Source of the DNA: Moheibacter sediminis
GTDB taxonomy: Bacteria > Bacteroidota > Bacteroidia > Flavobacteriales > Weeksellaceae
Assembly (NCBI RefSeq): GCF_900176425.1
Contig: NZ_FWXS01000002.1
Coordinates: 1 to 64,000 of the forward strand
DNA length: 64,000 nucleotides
Direction: 5' to 3'
Part shown: piece by piece, positions 1-9,179 of the stretch
Position numbering within the stretch: the first letter of the stretch is position 1
How the letters are laid out: each line of letters starts with the position of its first letter
Translations under genes and position numbers: made by a program
Notes under the pieces: generated by a model
The model's database searches: none
Seen by the model: the letters and a program-made list of their open reading frames with translations, nothing else
Told to the model about the DNA's origin: nothing

Positions 1-1
1 A

Positions 2-118
2 CTTCTGAAAAACAAAGTCGTATTTGACGGTCGAAATATCTATGATGCAGAATATCTGAAAGAAGAAGGGTTTGTACATTATGGAATTGGGATGGTTCAT
101 GGAAATAAAGTAAAATAA
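2..118 (+). CDS. UDP-glucose 6-dehydrogenase, C-terminal end (partial)
   Basis: Only the last 38 codons lie in the window; the reading frame is open from base 2 to the TAA at 116-118. The peptide contains VVFDGRNIYD followed by GFVHYGIG, which matches the C-terminal signature of UDP-glucose/GDP-mannose dehydrogenases (the NAD-dependent oxidation of UDP-glucose to UDP-glucuronate). It sits 17 bases before the exporter permease, consistent with supplying a sugar precursor to the polysaccharide cluster. The exact subfamily cannot be settled from this fragment. Confidence 0.75.
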   Translation, partial: LLKNKVVFDGRNIYDAEYLKEEGFVHYGIGMVHGNKVK

Positions 119-135
119 TTAATTAAAAATTATAT

Positions 136-984
136 ATGAGCCAGGAAAATAACGAATGGTCTGAAATAATTTCATCCAAACATACACTTTTGTCTTTAAA
201 TTTAGGTGAAGTTTGGCGATATAAGGATTTAGTTTATATGCTTGTCCGCAGAGATTTTGTTACCACATTTAAACAAACTGTTTTAGGACCGGTCTGGTTT
301 TTTGTAAATCCTATCTTAACGACTATCATGTTTGTTATAATATTTGGACGTGTTGCAAAATTATCAACTGACGGGGCACCTATGATTCCATTTTACCTTG
401 CTGGTGTCATAATGTGGAATTATTTTCAAACTTGTTTAACCTCTACATCAAATGTTTTCAAAGGAAATGCTTCCGTTTTTGGAAAAGTTTACTTCCCTAG
501 ATTAGTTATGCCTTTATCGATTGTAATTTCAAATTTAATGCGTTTTGGTGTACAGTACTTATTGTTTTTGGGCGTTATAATTTTCTATGTAATTCAAGGA
601 AGCATAGAGCCAAATGCATGGATTTTGATGACACCGTTTTTAATTGTGCTTATGGCAGCATTTGCGTTGGGAGCCGGAATGATTTTTTCATCTTTGACAA
701 CTAAATATAAAGATTTCAGTATGTTACTAGGTTTTGGAATTCAATTATACATGTATGCAACACCCGTTGTAATTCCCGTATCATCATTTTCGGAAAAATA
801 CAGATGGATATTAGAGATAAATCCTTTGACAGGCGTTTTTGAATGCTTTAAATATGGTTATTTGGGAACAGGAGATTTTACCATAAATATGCTGATATAT
901 TCGACTTTTGTCATATTTTTAATCCTCTCATTAGGAGCAATTATATTCAACAAAGTTGAAAAATCTTTTATGGATACCGTTTAA
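136..984 (+). CDS. ABC-2 type polysaccharide exporter permease (Wzm-like)
   Basis: The 282-residue protein is the membrane half of an ABC exporter that moves lipid-linked polysaccharide across the inner membrane. An amphipathic N-terminus with RDFVTTFKQTVLGPVW precedes about six hydrophobic segments (near residues 48-70, 84-100, 136-153, 162-184, 196-216 and 247-268), the layout of ABC-2 permeases such as Wzm and TagG. The ATPase partner starts 12 bases downstream, which strongly supports the pairing. Whether the cargo is O-antigen, capsule or teichoic-like glycan is not visible, but the Gram-negative context and the Wzt-like tail on the partner favour O-antigen or capsule. Confidence 0.9.
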   Translation: MSQENNEWSEIISSKHTLLSLNLGEVWRYKDLVYMLVRRDFVTTFKQTVLGPVWFFVNPILTTIMFVIIFGRVAKLSTDGAPMIPFYLAGVIMWNYFQTCLTSTSNVFKGNASVFGKVYFPRLVMPLSIVISNLMRFGVQYLLFLGVIIFYVIQGSIEPNAWILMTPFLIVLMAAFALGAGMIFSSLTTKYKDFSMLLGFGIQLYMYATPVVIPVSSFSEKYRWILEINPLTGVFECFKYGYLGTGDFTINMLIYSTFVIFLILSLGAIIFNKVEKSFMDTV

Positions 985-996
985 ACCTAATTTGTT

Positions 997-2265
997 ATGT
1001 CAAAAAATATAGTATTAGATATAGAAAATGTTTCCAAACAGTATCGTTTAGGAGAAATCGGAACGGGAACTCTGACTCATGATTTGAATCGATGGTGGTA
1101 TTCCCTGAGAGGAAAGGAAGATCCATATTTAAAAATTGGTGAATCAAATGACCGTACCAAAACAGGCAATTCGGATTACGTCTGGGCATTGAAAGATATT
1201 AATTTTCAAATTGAACAAGGAAAAGCGGTAGGAATTATCGGCAGGAACGGAGCCGGAAAGTCCACCTTATTGAAACTTCTTTCTCGCGTTACAAAACCTA
1301 CGACCGGAACCATAAAATATAAAGGAAGAATTGCCTCACTCCTTGAAGTAGGAACAGGATTTCATCCTGAAATGACTGGTAAAGAAAATATTTATCTAAA
1401 TGGAGCTATTTTAGGGATGACTCGAAAAGAAATCACTCGAAAATTTGATGAAATAGTAGATTTTGCAGGTGTAGAAAGATACATAGGTACTCCTGTAAAA
1501 CGCTATTCATCAGGTATGTACGTTCGGCTGGCATTTGCAGTAGCAGCACATTTAGAATCAGAAATTCTAATTGTTGACGAAGTTTTAGCAGTTGGGGACG
1601 CGGAATTCCAAAAGAAATGTTTAGGGAAGATGGGTGATGTAACTCAGGATGAGGGAAGAACGATTTTGTTTGTGAGCCACAATATGGCGAGTGTCAAGAC
1701 ACTTTGTACAGATGGCATTTTAATGGAAAATGGACAAATTTCTTTTAGAGGTGATGTGGATAACGCAGTTTTGAGATATCTGGGTGCAAATAAATCAAAT
1801 GATAGCAATCATTTTAAATTTAATCAAATCCAAAATGAAGTATTCAAATTGGAAGAAATAATATTGAAAAACCCATCAAAATCTAGCGATGAACCTTTAG
1901 ATGAAAATGAAGAAATAGAAATGATAACAAATTTTAATTTAAGATCTGAACCCTCCCGTTATCATATCACTTATCATTTAATTAATGATTATGGAGAAGC
2001 ATTATTTTCATTTGGAAGCTCAGATGTTGACTTGAGAGTTGGTGAAAATTCTCTGACTTGTAAGTTTCCAAAGAAATTCTTTCAGTCAGGAAATTATTAT
2101 TTAAGTTTTTTTCTGGTTCAAGACAAAAAACAGGCAGTGTTGATAGAAAAGGATTTGGTTTCCTTCACAGTAGTTGATGGGATGAGAGATGTAGGAATTT
2201 ATATGGGACGTGAACCTGGTTTTATTCGCCCTCAGTTTAATTGGACTAATACTCAAATCAAATGA
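997..2265 (+). CDS. Polysaccharide exporter ATP-binding protein (Wzt-like)
   Basis: This is the ATPase of the exporter with the preceding permease. The nucleotide-binding domain has the Walker A motif GRNGAGKST (near residue 83), the signature YSSGMYVRLAFA and the Walker B segment ILIVDEVLAVGD. At 422 residues it is longer than a bare ATPase. The extra ~150 residues from about 265 resemble in position the Wzt C-terminal carbohydrate-binding domain that in O9a/O8-type systems recognises the modified chain end. That domain assignment is by architecture, not by motif. Its stop overlaps the next start by four bases (ATGA), implying translational coupling. Confidence 0.9.
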   Translation: MSKNIVLDIENVSKQYRLGEIGTGTLTHDLNRWWYSLRGKEDPYLKIGESNDRTKTGNSDYVWALKDINFQIEQGKAVGIIGRNGAGKSTLLKLLSRVTKPTTGTIKYKGRIASLLEVGTGFHPEMTGKENIYLNGAILGMTRKEITRKFDEIVDFAGVERYIGTPVKRYSSGMYVRLAFAVAAHLESEILIVDEVLAVGDAEFQKKCLGKMGDVTQDEGRTILFVSHNMASVKTLCTDGILMENGQISFRGDVDNAVLRYLGANKSNDSNHFKFNQIQNEVFKLEEIILKNPSKSSDEPLDENEEIEMITNFNLRSEPSRYHITYHLINDYGEALFSFGSSDVDLRVGENSLTCKFPKKFFQSGNYYLSFFLVQDKKQAVLIEKDLVSFTVVDGMRDVGIYMGREPGFIRPQFNWTNTQIK

Positions 2266-3344
2266 TTCTAGTTACCCAACCTTTCTTACCTCCTGAAGAA
2301 GAATATCTAAAATACATACAAGGTATTTGGAAAAGAAACTGGCTTACCAATATGGGACCACTTGCCAGTCAACTTGAAATGGAGCTCAAAGAGCATCTAA
2401 ATGTCAATAATTTATTATTTGTGACCAATGGGACAGTTGCCATACAGATGGCTATCAAAGCATTGGAACTGTCCGGTGAAATTATTACCACACCTTTTTC
2501 GTTTGTAGCTACCACTAGTTCCATTGTGTGGGAAGGGTGTACGCCCGTTTTTGTTGATATCGATTTGAAATCTTTGAATATCGATGCACAAAAGATAGAA
2601 GCTGCAATTACCGAAAAAACCTCAGCAATACTGGCCACACATGTTTACGGAAATCCCTGTGATGTGGAAAAAATAGAAAAAATTGCAAAAAAACATAATC
2701 TCAAAGTTATCTATGATGCAGCACACGCATTTGGTGTTGAAATAAACGGAAAATCAATTTTCGAATATGGTGATGTATCAACTTGTTCTCTTCATGCAAC
2801 AAAATTATATCATTCAGTAGAGGGAGGGTTGATTGTTACCTCAAATTCGGAATTATTGAAAAAAATGGCATCTATACGAAATTTCGGGATTTCAGGATTT
2901 GATTCCTTCTCAGAATTAGGATTGAATGGTAAAAACTCGGAATTCCATGCAGCCATGGGACTTGTTAATTTAAAATACATTAATCAAATTCATGAAAAAA
3001 GAAAAACACTTGCTGATCTCTATGACAAAAAATTAAAGAATTTAAGGGCAGTTAAACCTGTCTGGCATAATAAATCTCAACAAAACTATGCTTATTATCC
3101 CTTAGTTTTGGAAAACGAAGAATTACTTTTGAAAATAAAAGGAGATTTAGACAAGCAGGAAATTTTTACAAGGAGATACTTTTATCCAAGTTTAGCTTCA
3201 GCACTTCCGTATCTTCCTAAATTGGAACTTGATTTTACAGACGATATTTCCAAAAGAGTACTGTGTCTTCCATTGTATTATGACTTGACTCTGGAAGAAG
3301 TAGAATTGATTTCAAGAATAATTATAGGAATTCAAAATAATTAG
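2262..3344 (+). CDS. DegT/DnrJ/EryC1/StrS-family sugar aminotransferase
   Basis: This PLP-dependent aminotransferase would act on a nucleotide-linked keto-sugar. Family hallmarks are FVTNGTVAIQMAIKAL near residue 50, DAAHAFGVE (PLP-ring aspartate) near 150 and the lysine of LHATKLYHSVEGG near 180, which forms the internal aldimine. Length (360) is normal for the family. The first methionine overlaps the wzt-like stop, so it is translated in the same operon. The sugar substrate, such as a VioA- or FdtB-type keto-hexose, cannot be named from sequence alone. It is followed after one base by the WbqC gene. Confidence 0.9.
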   Translation: MILVTQPFLPPEEEYLKYIQGIWKRNWLTNMGPLASQLEMELKEHLNVNNLLFVTNGTVAIQMAIKALELSGEIITTPFSFVATTSSIVWEGCTPVFVDIDLKSLNIDAQKIEAAITEKTSAILATHVYGNPCDVEKIEKIAKKHNLKVIYDAAHAFGVEINGKSIFEYGDVSTCSLHATKLYHSVEGGLIVTSNSELLKKMASIRNFGISGFDSFSELGLNGKNSEFHAAMGLVNLKYINQIHEKRKTLADLYDKKLKNLRAVKPVWHNKSQQNYAYYPLVLENEELLLKIKGDLDKQEIFTRRYFYPSLASALPYLPKLELDFTDDISKRVLCLPLYYDLTLEEVELISRIIIGIQNN

Positions 3345-3345
3345 C

Positions 3346-4047
3346 ATGAAAATAGCAATAATGCAACCTTATTTCATGCCTTATATAGGTTATTTTCAAC
3401 TAATAAACGCGGTAGATAAGTTCATTATTTATGATGATGTAAATTATATAAAACAAGGTTGGATCAATAGAAACAACATATTGCTTAACAATAAAAGCCA
3501 CCTGTTTTCTGTTCCATTAAAAGATGCAAGCTCTTTTAAAAAAATTAATGAAATTGAAATTAATGAAATTTTATTTCCAAAATGGAAAGACAAATTTTTT
3601 AAAACACTCGAAGTTTATAAAAAAGCACCATTTTATGAATCTGTAAGATGTATTTTGGAGAAAATTCTGATTTCGGATCAAGGGAAAATCAGTGATTTGA
3701 TTTATTATAGTTTGGTTGAAATTACTAAATATATAGGCATTCAAACTATAATTGAAAAATCATCATACATTTATAAAAATTCAGAATTGCAAAGAGCAGA
3801 AAGACTTATAGATATTTGTAAAACTGAAAAAGCCAATATTTATATCAATCCTTTAGGTGGTCAGGAATTGTATGATAAAAAATATTTTTCTGATTATGAT
3901 ATTGAACTTTATTTCATAAAAACAAAGGCTATTCAATATCCACAGTTCGGTGATAATTTTGTGCCTTGGTTATCAATTATCGATGTGATGATGTTTAATA
4001 CACCTGAACAAATAAATGAAATGTTGAATCGTTTTGAATTAATTTAA
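3346..4047 (+). CDS. WbqC family protein
   Basis: The 233-residue protein begins MKIAIMQPYFMPYIGYFQL and continues with FIIYDDVNYIKQGWINRN, the diagnostic start of the WbqC-like family, and ends with the family-typical FGDNFVPWLSIIDVMMFN. Members are recurrent in O-antigen and capsule clusters next to aminotransferases and are thought to modify amino-sugars, but no member has a firmly established reaction that I can cite. Here it lies directly downstream of a DegT aminotransferase, the common arrangement. The single-base gap to the upstream gene makes a shared transcript likely. Confidence 0.88.
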   Translation: MKIAIMQPYFMPYIGYFQLINAVDKFIIYDDVNYIKQGWINRNNILLNNKSHLFSVPLKDASSFKKINEIEINEILFPKWKDKFFKTLEVYKKAPFYESVRCILEKILISDQGKISDLIYYSLVEITKYIGIQTIIEKSSYIYKNSELQRAERLIDICKTEKANIYINPLGGQELYDKKYFSDYDIELYFIKTKAIQYPQFGDNFVPWLSIIDVMMFNTPEQINEMLNRFELI

Positions 4048-4053
4048 CCAAAA

Positions 4054-5016
4054 ATGGAAACCAAAGCAATAGGAGGATATTTTGAACTGGAGATTCCTTT
4101 TGGGAAACCCTTGCATGGTGGTGGAAATTGTATTGAATTAAATTCAGGTCGTAACTGTTTGGAATATATATTGAGGGTTAAAAAATATACTAAAATATAC
4201 ATTCCGTTCTATACTTGTGATGCTGTGCTGGAACCTATTAACAAGCTTGATATTTCTTTTGAATTTTATGATATTGACAATAATCTGGAACCGATCTTTA
4301 ATTATAATTTAATAAAAGATTCAGAAGTTTTTTTATACACTAATTACTTCGGAATCAAAGATGATTTCATCAAAAATAAAATACAAACAATTTCAGGGAA
4401 TTTAGTGATTGATAATGCCCAGGCATTTTTTTCAAAACCAATAGAAAATGTTGACACTTTTTATTCTCCGCGAAAATTTGTAGGTGTTTCTGACGGAGGA
4501 ATTCTTTACAGCAATAAAAGACTTCAGGGAAATTTTAAAAAAGATGAAAGCCATTCGAGAATGAGCCATCTATTAAAAAGAATCGATTTATCGGCAGAAA
4601 ATGGATATAGCGATTTTGGAGAAAATGAAGCATCTTTAGAACATCAGCCCATAAAGCAGATGTCAAACTTAACCAAAAGAATTTTATCGGGAATTGATTA
4701 CGAAAAAATCAAAGAACAAAGAAGATCAAATTTTGAATTGCTTCATCAACATCTAAAAACAGAAAACCTTCTAAAATTAGAACTTGATATGGATTCTGTA
4801 CCTTTGGTTTATCCCTTTCGTACAAAAAATGCAGATATTAAAAATAAACTGCATTCAGATAAAATTTACTGTGCCACTTATTGGCCCAATGTCGCAGAAT
4901 GGTGCAATGAAGACACAAATTCCTATTCTTTAGCTCGAGAAATAGTTGCATTGCCTATAGATCAGAGATATTGTAAAGAAGAAATGAATAAAATTTTATA
5001 TAAAATAAATAATTAA
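4054..5016 (+). CDS. Divergent DegT-like (fold-type I PLP) protein, function unknown
   Basis: This 320-residue protein has the general plan of a DegT aminotransferase: a small-residue N-terminal anchor (LNSGRNCLEYIL), IYIPFYTCDAV at the position of the usual 'PSFTFxA' strand, VIDNAQAF where DAAxA is expected, and SPRKFVGVSDGG, whose lysine could be the Schiff-base residue. Motifs are weakened relative to its neighbour at 2262-3344, so it may bind PLP with an altered role or have lost catalysis. It lies in the same run of genes, 6 bases after wbqC-like and 4 bases before the acetyltransferase. Family placement is by pattern and is moderately sure; the function is not assigned. Confidence 0.6.
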   Translation: METKAIGGYFELEIPFGKPLHGGGNCIELNSGRNCLEYILRVKKYTKIYIPFYTCDAVLEPINKLDISFEFYDIDNNLEPIFNYNLIKDSEVFLYTNYFGIKDDFIKNKIQTISGNLVIDNAQAFFSKPIENVDTFYSPRKFVGVSDGGILYSNKRLQGNFKKDESHSRMSHLLKRIDLSAENGYSDFGENEASLEHQPIKQMSNLTKRILSGIDYEKIKEQRRSNFELLHQHLKTENLLKLELDMDSVPLVYPFRTKNADIKNKLHSDKIYCATYWPNVAEWCNEDTNSYSLAREIVALPIDQRYCKEEMNKILYKINN

Positions 5017-5020
5017 AAAT

Positions 5021-5581
5021 ATGAACATTCTTGGAAAAAATGTTACGCTCAGAGCAATTGAAAAGGAAGATTTACCATTATTGCACAAATGGGCAAATGA
5101 CCCTGAAATTTGGGCAATGTTAGGAGGTTGGCACTTTCCTAGTAATTTAGATTATATGGATAAATGGTTTGCAAATTTAGGAGCAAGCCCAAACAAGCAG
5201 AATTTTGCCATCGACACAGAAGAGCATGGTTTAATCGGAACTGTTAATCTTGTTGATATTGATTGGAAAAACAACAACGCATTTACTGGCCTACAGCTTG
5301 GCGACAAAGACATCAGAGGTAAAGGTTATGGTATAGACACATTCATGGCTATTCAGCGATATGCTTTTGAAGAACTCCATCTAAATCGTCTTGATGGAAC
5401 TGTTATTGAATATAATGAACCAGGATTAGGTTTCATAACAAAACATTGTGGCTGGAAAGAGGAAGGGAGACAACGTGGGTGGTATTATAGAAAAAATCAA
5501 TACTGGGATCGTATCATAGTTGGGATAACTCGTGAGGATTATTTTGAACTTATTAAAAAGAATAATTATTGGGATGAATAA
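5021..5581 (+). CDS. GNAT family N-acetyltransferase (RimJ/RimL type)
   Basis: The 186-residue protein has the GNAT layout: an N-terminal VTLRAIEKEDLPLLHKWAND, a central strand IGTVNLVDIDWKNNNA, the acetyl-CoA pyrophosphate loop GDKDIRGKGYG (RxxGxG/A type) and a C-terminal LNRLDGTVIEYN followed by GWKEEGRQR. This is the arrangement of RimJ/RimL-like enzymes. In a polysaccharide cluster next to an aminotransferase the likely substrate is an amino group on a nucleotide-sugar, as in WbtF/WecD-like acetylation; this is inference from context. The 3' end overlaps the next gene. Confidence 0.87.
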   Translation: MNILGKNVTLRAIEKEDLPLLHKWANDPEIWAMLGGWHFPSNLDYMDKWFANLGASPNKQNFAIDTEEHGLIGTVNLVDIDWKNNNAFTGLQLGDKDIRGKGYGIDTFMAIQRYAFEELHLNRLDGTVIEYNEPGLGFITKHCGWKEEGRQRGWYYRKNQYWDRIIVGITREDYFELIKKNNYWDE

Positions 5582-6500
5582 TTATCTATTGACAGACAAG
5601 ACCAAAGAAATTCCTATGGTTTCTGTTGCAATGCTTACTTACGGTCATGAGAATTACATCAAAAAAGCAATCGATAGCGTATTGATGCAGCAAACTTCAT
5701 TTCTCGTGCATTTGGTCATTGCAGATGACTTTTCTCCAGATAACACCCGGCAAATTATTCAGGAATACCAACGGAAATTTCCAGATAAAATAAAACTTAT
5801 TTTACAAAATAAAAATATTGGTGCCCAGGAAAATAATAAAGATTTATTTGCAAACCTCACCGGGAAATATATAGCAGCATTAGAAGGTGATGATTACTGG
5901 ACAGATCCGCTAAAGCTCCAAAAACAAGTAACTTTTTTAGAAGAAAATGAAGATTACAGTATTCATAGTGCTTTGGCAAAAACTTCTCATGGTGATATTA
6001 TTGGAAATAAAATAAAGAATACTTTTACAATTGACGATTTTTTTACCAATAATCATTTAATAACCTGTACCGTCCTTTTTCGCAATACAAAAATAAACAG
6101 TGAATGGTTTAAAGACGTTTTTTTTGGTGATTGGATGCTGTATCTCAATATACTTTTTTTCCATAAAAATACTAAGGCATACTGTGATAATCATGTTTAT
6201 GCATTTTACAGAATTCATGAGAATGGAGCAATGCAAACCATCAATTCAAAATTAAAAACTCACCAAGCACATTTAAATCATATTTTAAAAATTAAAAAAA
6301 TATTTAAACCTAAATACAGCCACCAAGATATTGAAACAATCAAACGACACTCTATCTCATTATTTGAACACAGTATAATTCATAAAAATTATTCTGATAG
6401 CTTTAAAATAGTAACTCAAAATCTGGGTTTGACACCAAAGTTTTCAAATCTAAAAAAGTTTTTGTCTATATTATGGTATAGAAAACATTTGAAAAAATAA
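5574..6500 (+). CDS. Glycosyltransferase family 2 protein
   Basis: The GT-A domain starts with PMVSVAMLTYGHENYIKKA, has VIADDFSPDNT with the nucleotide-binding aspartates, and AALEGDDYWTDPLKLQKQV as the metal-binding DxD-like loop, so it is an inverting family 2 transferase. The frame is open from 5532, but the ATG at 5574 (MNNYLLTDK) is preferred. It leaves an 8-base overlap with the acetyltransferase stop and avoids 14 residues that belong to the overlapping gene. Length is 308 residues. The C-terminal third is basic and may face the membrane. Donor and acceptor sugars are unknown. Confidence 0.88.
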   Translation: MNNYLLTDKTKEIPMVSVAMLTYGHENYIKKAIDSVLMQQTSFLVHLVIADDFSPDNTRQIIQEYQRKFPDKIKLILQNKNIGAQENNKDLFANLTGKYIAALEGDDYWTDPLKLQKQVTFLEENEDYSIHSALAKTSHGDIIGNKIKNTFTIDDFFTNNHLITCTVLFRNTKINSEWFKDVFFGDWMLYLNILFFHKNTKAYCDNHVYAFYRIHENGAMQTINSKLKTHQAHLNHILKIKKIFKPKYSHQDIETIKRHSISLFEHSIIHKNYSDSFKIVTQNLGLTPKFSNLKKFLSILWYRKHLKK

Positions 6501-6559
6501 TATTTCTCCTTTTATCATTATTAATCTAACAATCTTTTGTTTGAAAAAAAACATGAATC

Positions 6560-7138
6560 ATGAAAGAAAAAGTCTGGCAAATAATAGAAAAAATAATAGA
6601 AAAGGCAGCTTTAAGAAAAAAAAAGAATGATTGGAATTTTTTAGTTTCAAAACCTAACGTAAATATACATGACTCGTTTAATTCATTTTACAATAACAAT
6701 ATTTTTTTACTGGATGATTCAGCAAAAATCACAATCAAAGAAGGAGTCAACACTAGAAAATATTGTGAATTTTTAGTCTGGAATGAGGCAGAATTAATCA
6801 TTTCAAAAAATGTTTTTTTTAATAATTCATGCTCCATCAATTGCTTAGAGAAAATAGAAATTGGAGAAGATACTCTTTTTGGAGAAAATGTAAAATTATA
6901 TGACCACAACCACCTAATCTCTAAAACAGAAAAAATATCAATATCTAAAGACCAATTCAGTACAGCTCCGATAAAAATTGGAAAAAACTGCTGGATTGCC
7001 AGCAATGTTACCATATTAAAAGGAGTTACGATTGGTAACAACGTAGTGATAGGTGCAGGCTGCTTAATTCATAAATCAATTCCGTCCAATACGATTGTAA
7101 AAAATATTCAAAATCTGCAATTGGAAACTAATAAATAA
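6560..7138 (+). CDS. Hexapeptide-repeat acyltransferase (LbH fold)
   Basis: The 192-residue protein carries the left-handed beta-helix repeat pattern in its second half (IEIGEDTLFGENVKLYDHNH, IKIGKNCWIASNVTILKG, VTIGNNVVIGAGCLI). The histidines of YDHNHL fit the catalytic position of sugar O-acetyltransferases of the WcaF/NodL/CatB group. The family transfers acetyl groups from acetyl-CoA to sugars; in this cluster it probably decorates the repeat unit. Some 59 bases separate it from the previous transferase, the widest gap in this gene run, so an internal promoter is possible. The gene downstream follows after 3 bases. Confidence 0.85.
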   Translation: MKEKVWQIIEKIIEKAALRKKKNDWNFLVSKPNVNIHDSFNSFYNNNIFLLDDSAKITIKEGVNTRKYCEFLVWNEAELIISKNVFFNNSCSINCLEKIEIGEDTLFGENVKLYDHNHLISKTEKISISKDQFSTAPIKIGKNCWIASNVTILKGVTIGNNVVIGAGCLIHKSIPSNTIVKNIQNLQLETNK

Positions 7139-7141
7139 GAT

Positions 7142-8329
7142 ATGGAAAAGAAAAAAATTCTCTTTATTAGTCATGAAGCAAGTCTCTCGGGCGCCCCTAT
7201 TTTATTATTGAGTATTCTTAAGAAATTTAAATCCAGTGCTTTTTTTGATTTCGATATTCTTGTTTTAAAAAATGGACCATTGTACAAAGATTTTTCTGTG
7301 CTTACAGAAAATATTTATTTAGAAAATAATAAAAACGTACATGAGAATTTTATAAAGAGAAATTTAAACAGAATTGAAACAAAAATTTATGGTAAGAAAT
7401 ATACTCTAAATCAAAGGCAGGATTTGGTGAAAAAAATATCTGCAAACCATTACGATTTAGTTTACGGTAATACAATAGCCTCACTTGAAATCTTAACAGA
7501 ATTTAAAAAATACAATATACCTACTGCGATTACAATTCACGAACTAAGTTTCTCATTGGAAAGTATTATGCCTAAAGAGTTGATTGTACAAAAAATCAAA
7601 CAAATCAATTATATAGTCTGCGGGTCTAAAGCCGTTGGTGATAATCTTGTAGAAAATTATGAAGTTCCTGAAAATAAAATATCCATTATACATGCTTTTG
7701 TACAAGAGCAAATTACAATAAATCAAGAGAAATTCTATTTAAAGCAAAAGCATGAAATAAATGAATCTGAATTTGTAATCGGAATTGCAAGTGCCCAAGA
7801 ATTAAGAAAGGGAACTGATTTAGTACCAGCATTAGTAAAAAAAATACTTCAAAAAGAACCGTTATTAAAATTCAAATTCGTAAATCTTGGCGGCTCGGAA
7901 AATAACCAAATGGTGAGATGTTCAAAATTAGATGCAAAAAAACTAGGTGTGGAAGATTACATCATTTACATTGAACAAAACCAGTATCCTAACGATTATA
8001 TTAATTTGTTTGATATTTTTTTGCTTCTTTCCAGAGAAGATCCTTTTCCCTTAGTGATGCTTTCGGCTGCAAAATTATGTAAGCCGATTATTGCATTTGA
8101 AAAAAGTGGTGGTGCAGAAGAATTTTTAGATGATCAATCAGGTATTTTAGTGCCTTATTTAGACCTTGATATTTTAGCAGAAAAAATCATATCTCTTTTA
8201 CAATATCCGGAACAGATGAAACAGTTAGGGGACAAAATAAAATCAAAACTAACAGAAATGTATTCTGAGGAAATCCTTATACATAAAAACATAGCCTTCT
8301 TACAAAAAATCCTATCCGATAAATCATAG
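7142..8329 (+). CDS. Glycosyltransferase family 4 (GT-B)
   Basis: This 395-residue GT-B protein has the N-terminal ILFISHEASLSGAPILLL with its SGAP/GG-type acceptor loop and, after residue 210, the donor-binding half with GIASAQELRKGTDLV. The segment FLLLSREDPFPLVMLSAAKL ends in the E-x7-E-like region typical of family 4. The chain then ends with a short helix that returns to the N-terminal domain. Such retaining transferases extend the glycan on the cytoplasmic face of the inner membrane. It starts 3 bases after the acyltransferase and ends 5 bases before the next transferase, so all three are probably cotranscribed. Confidence 0.9.
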   Translation: MEKKKILFISHEASLSGAPILLLSILKKFKSSAFFDFDILVLKNGPLYKDFSVLTENIYLENNKNVHENFIKRNLNRIETKIYGKKYTLNQRQDLVKKISANHYDLVYGNTIASLEILTEFKKYNIPTAITIHELSFSLESIMPKELIVQKIKQINYIVCGSKAVGDNLVENYEVPENKISIIHAFVQEQITINQEKFYLKQKHEINESEFVIGIASAQELRKGTDLVPALVKKILQKEPLLKFKFVNLGGSENNQMVRCSKLDAKKLGVEDYIIYIEQNQYPNDYINLFDIFLLLSREDPFPLVMLSAAKLCKPIIAFEKSGGAEEFLDDQSGILVPYLDLDILAEKIISLLQYPEQMKQLGDKIKSKLTEMYSEEILIHKNIAFLQKILSDKS

Positions 8330-8334
8330 AAAAT

Positions 8335-9177
8335 ATGCTTTCCTTAATCATCTCATCTCATAAACCCGATTATTTTGCTGCAGCAGAAAAAAACATTGCA
8401 GAAACCTGTGGCATTCCTTACGAAATCATCCAAATCAAAAATCCTGGTTTAATGGGCATTTGCGAAGCATACAACAAAGGAGCAGAGCAAGCAAAATATG
8501 AAAATCTATTATTTATTCACGAAGATTTATTATTTGAAACTCAAGATTGGGGTAACATATTGGTTGATTATCTGAAAGATGAAAACCTTGGCTGCATAGG
8601 AGTAGCAGGTGCCAACTATATCCCCCATGTACCAACCTCATGGTGGGTTGTAAAGGGATATGCAGCTAGCCATATTGCGCATTTTAACAATGAGACTCAA
8701 AAACGATATGATTATACATTTAAGGGAAATGAAAAAGGGCTTTTCGATGTAAAGTTTATAGATGGGGTTTTTATAGGTTGCCGAAAAGATGTGTGGCAAA
8801 AAAATAAATTTGATGAAAGATTAAAAGATTTCCATGCTTATGATATTTCATTCTCATTAAAGATCAACACATCTCTTCAAAATTTTATTACAAATAAAAT
8901 ATCAATCGTGCATTTTTCTCCCGGAACACTTTCGAAAGAATGGCTCAATCAGTTAATATATAACAGAGAACTAAATGCAGAATATTTTTCGCAAAAAATT
9001 ATAGACAGAAATACAGAATTTGAAGCTTATTTCAACTTTGTAGAATTTTTAAGACAGAAAAGATTTAGTAAAAAAGAAAGACTTACATTTCTCTTAAAAT
9101 ATTTCAATCTTTCCAAATTGGGTGTTATTGGCAGCTTTAAAGCTCTGAGATTTATTTATTGGATTTACAAGTATTAA
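8335..9177 (+). CDS. Glycosyltransferase-like protein (GT-A, 'Glyco_tranf_2_5' type)
   Basis: The 280-residue protein starts MLSLIISSHKPDYFAAAEKN and has IGCRKDVWQ and LLFIHEDLLFETQDWG. The HED triad is the DxD-equivalent of the family 2-like group seen in Bacteroidota polysaccharide clusters. FHAYDISFSLK near residue 170 is another hallmark of this group. The product is probably a soluble or peripheral inverting transferase. No experimentally defined linkage can be inferred. It lies between two other transferase-like genes with gaps of 5 and 2 bases. Confidence 0.82.
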   Translation: MLSLIISSHKPDYFAAAEKNIAETCGIPYEIIQIKNPGLMGICEAYNKGAEQAKYENLLFIHEDLLFETQDWGNILVDYLKDENLGCIGVAGANYIPHVPTSWWVVKGYAASHIAHFNNETQKRYDYTFKGNEKGLFDVKFIDGVFIGCRKDVWQKNKFDERLKDFHAYDISFSLKINTSLQNFITNKISIVHFSPGTLSKEWLNQLIYNRELNAEYFSQKIIDRNTEFEAYFNFVEFLRQKRFSKKERLTFLLKYFNLSKLGVIGSFKALRFIYWIYKY

Positions 9178-9179
9178 GA

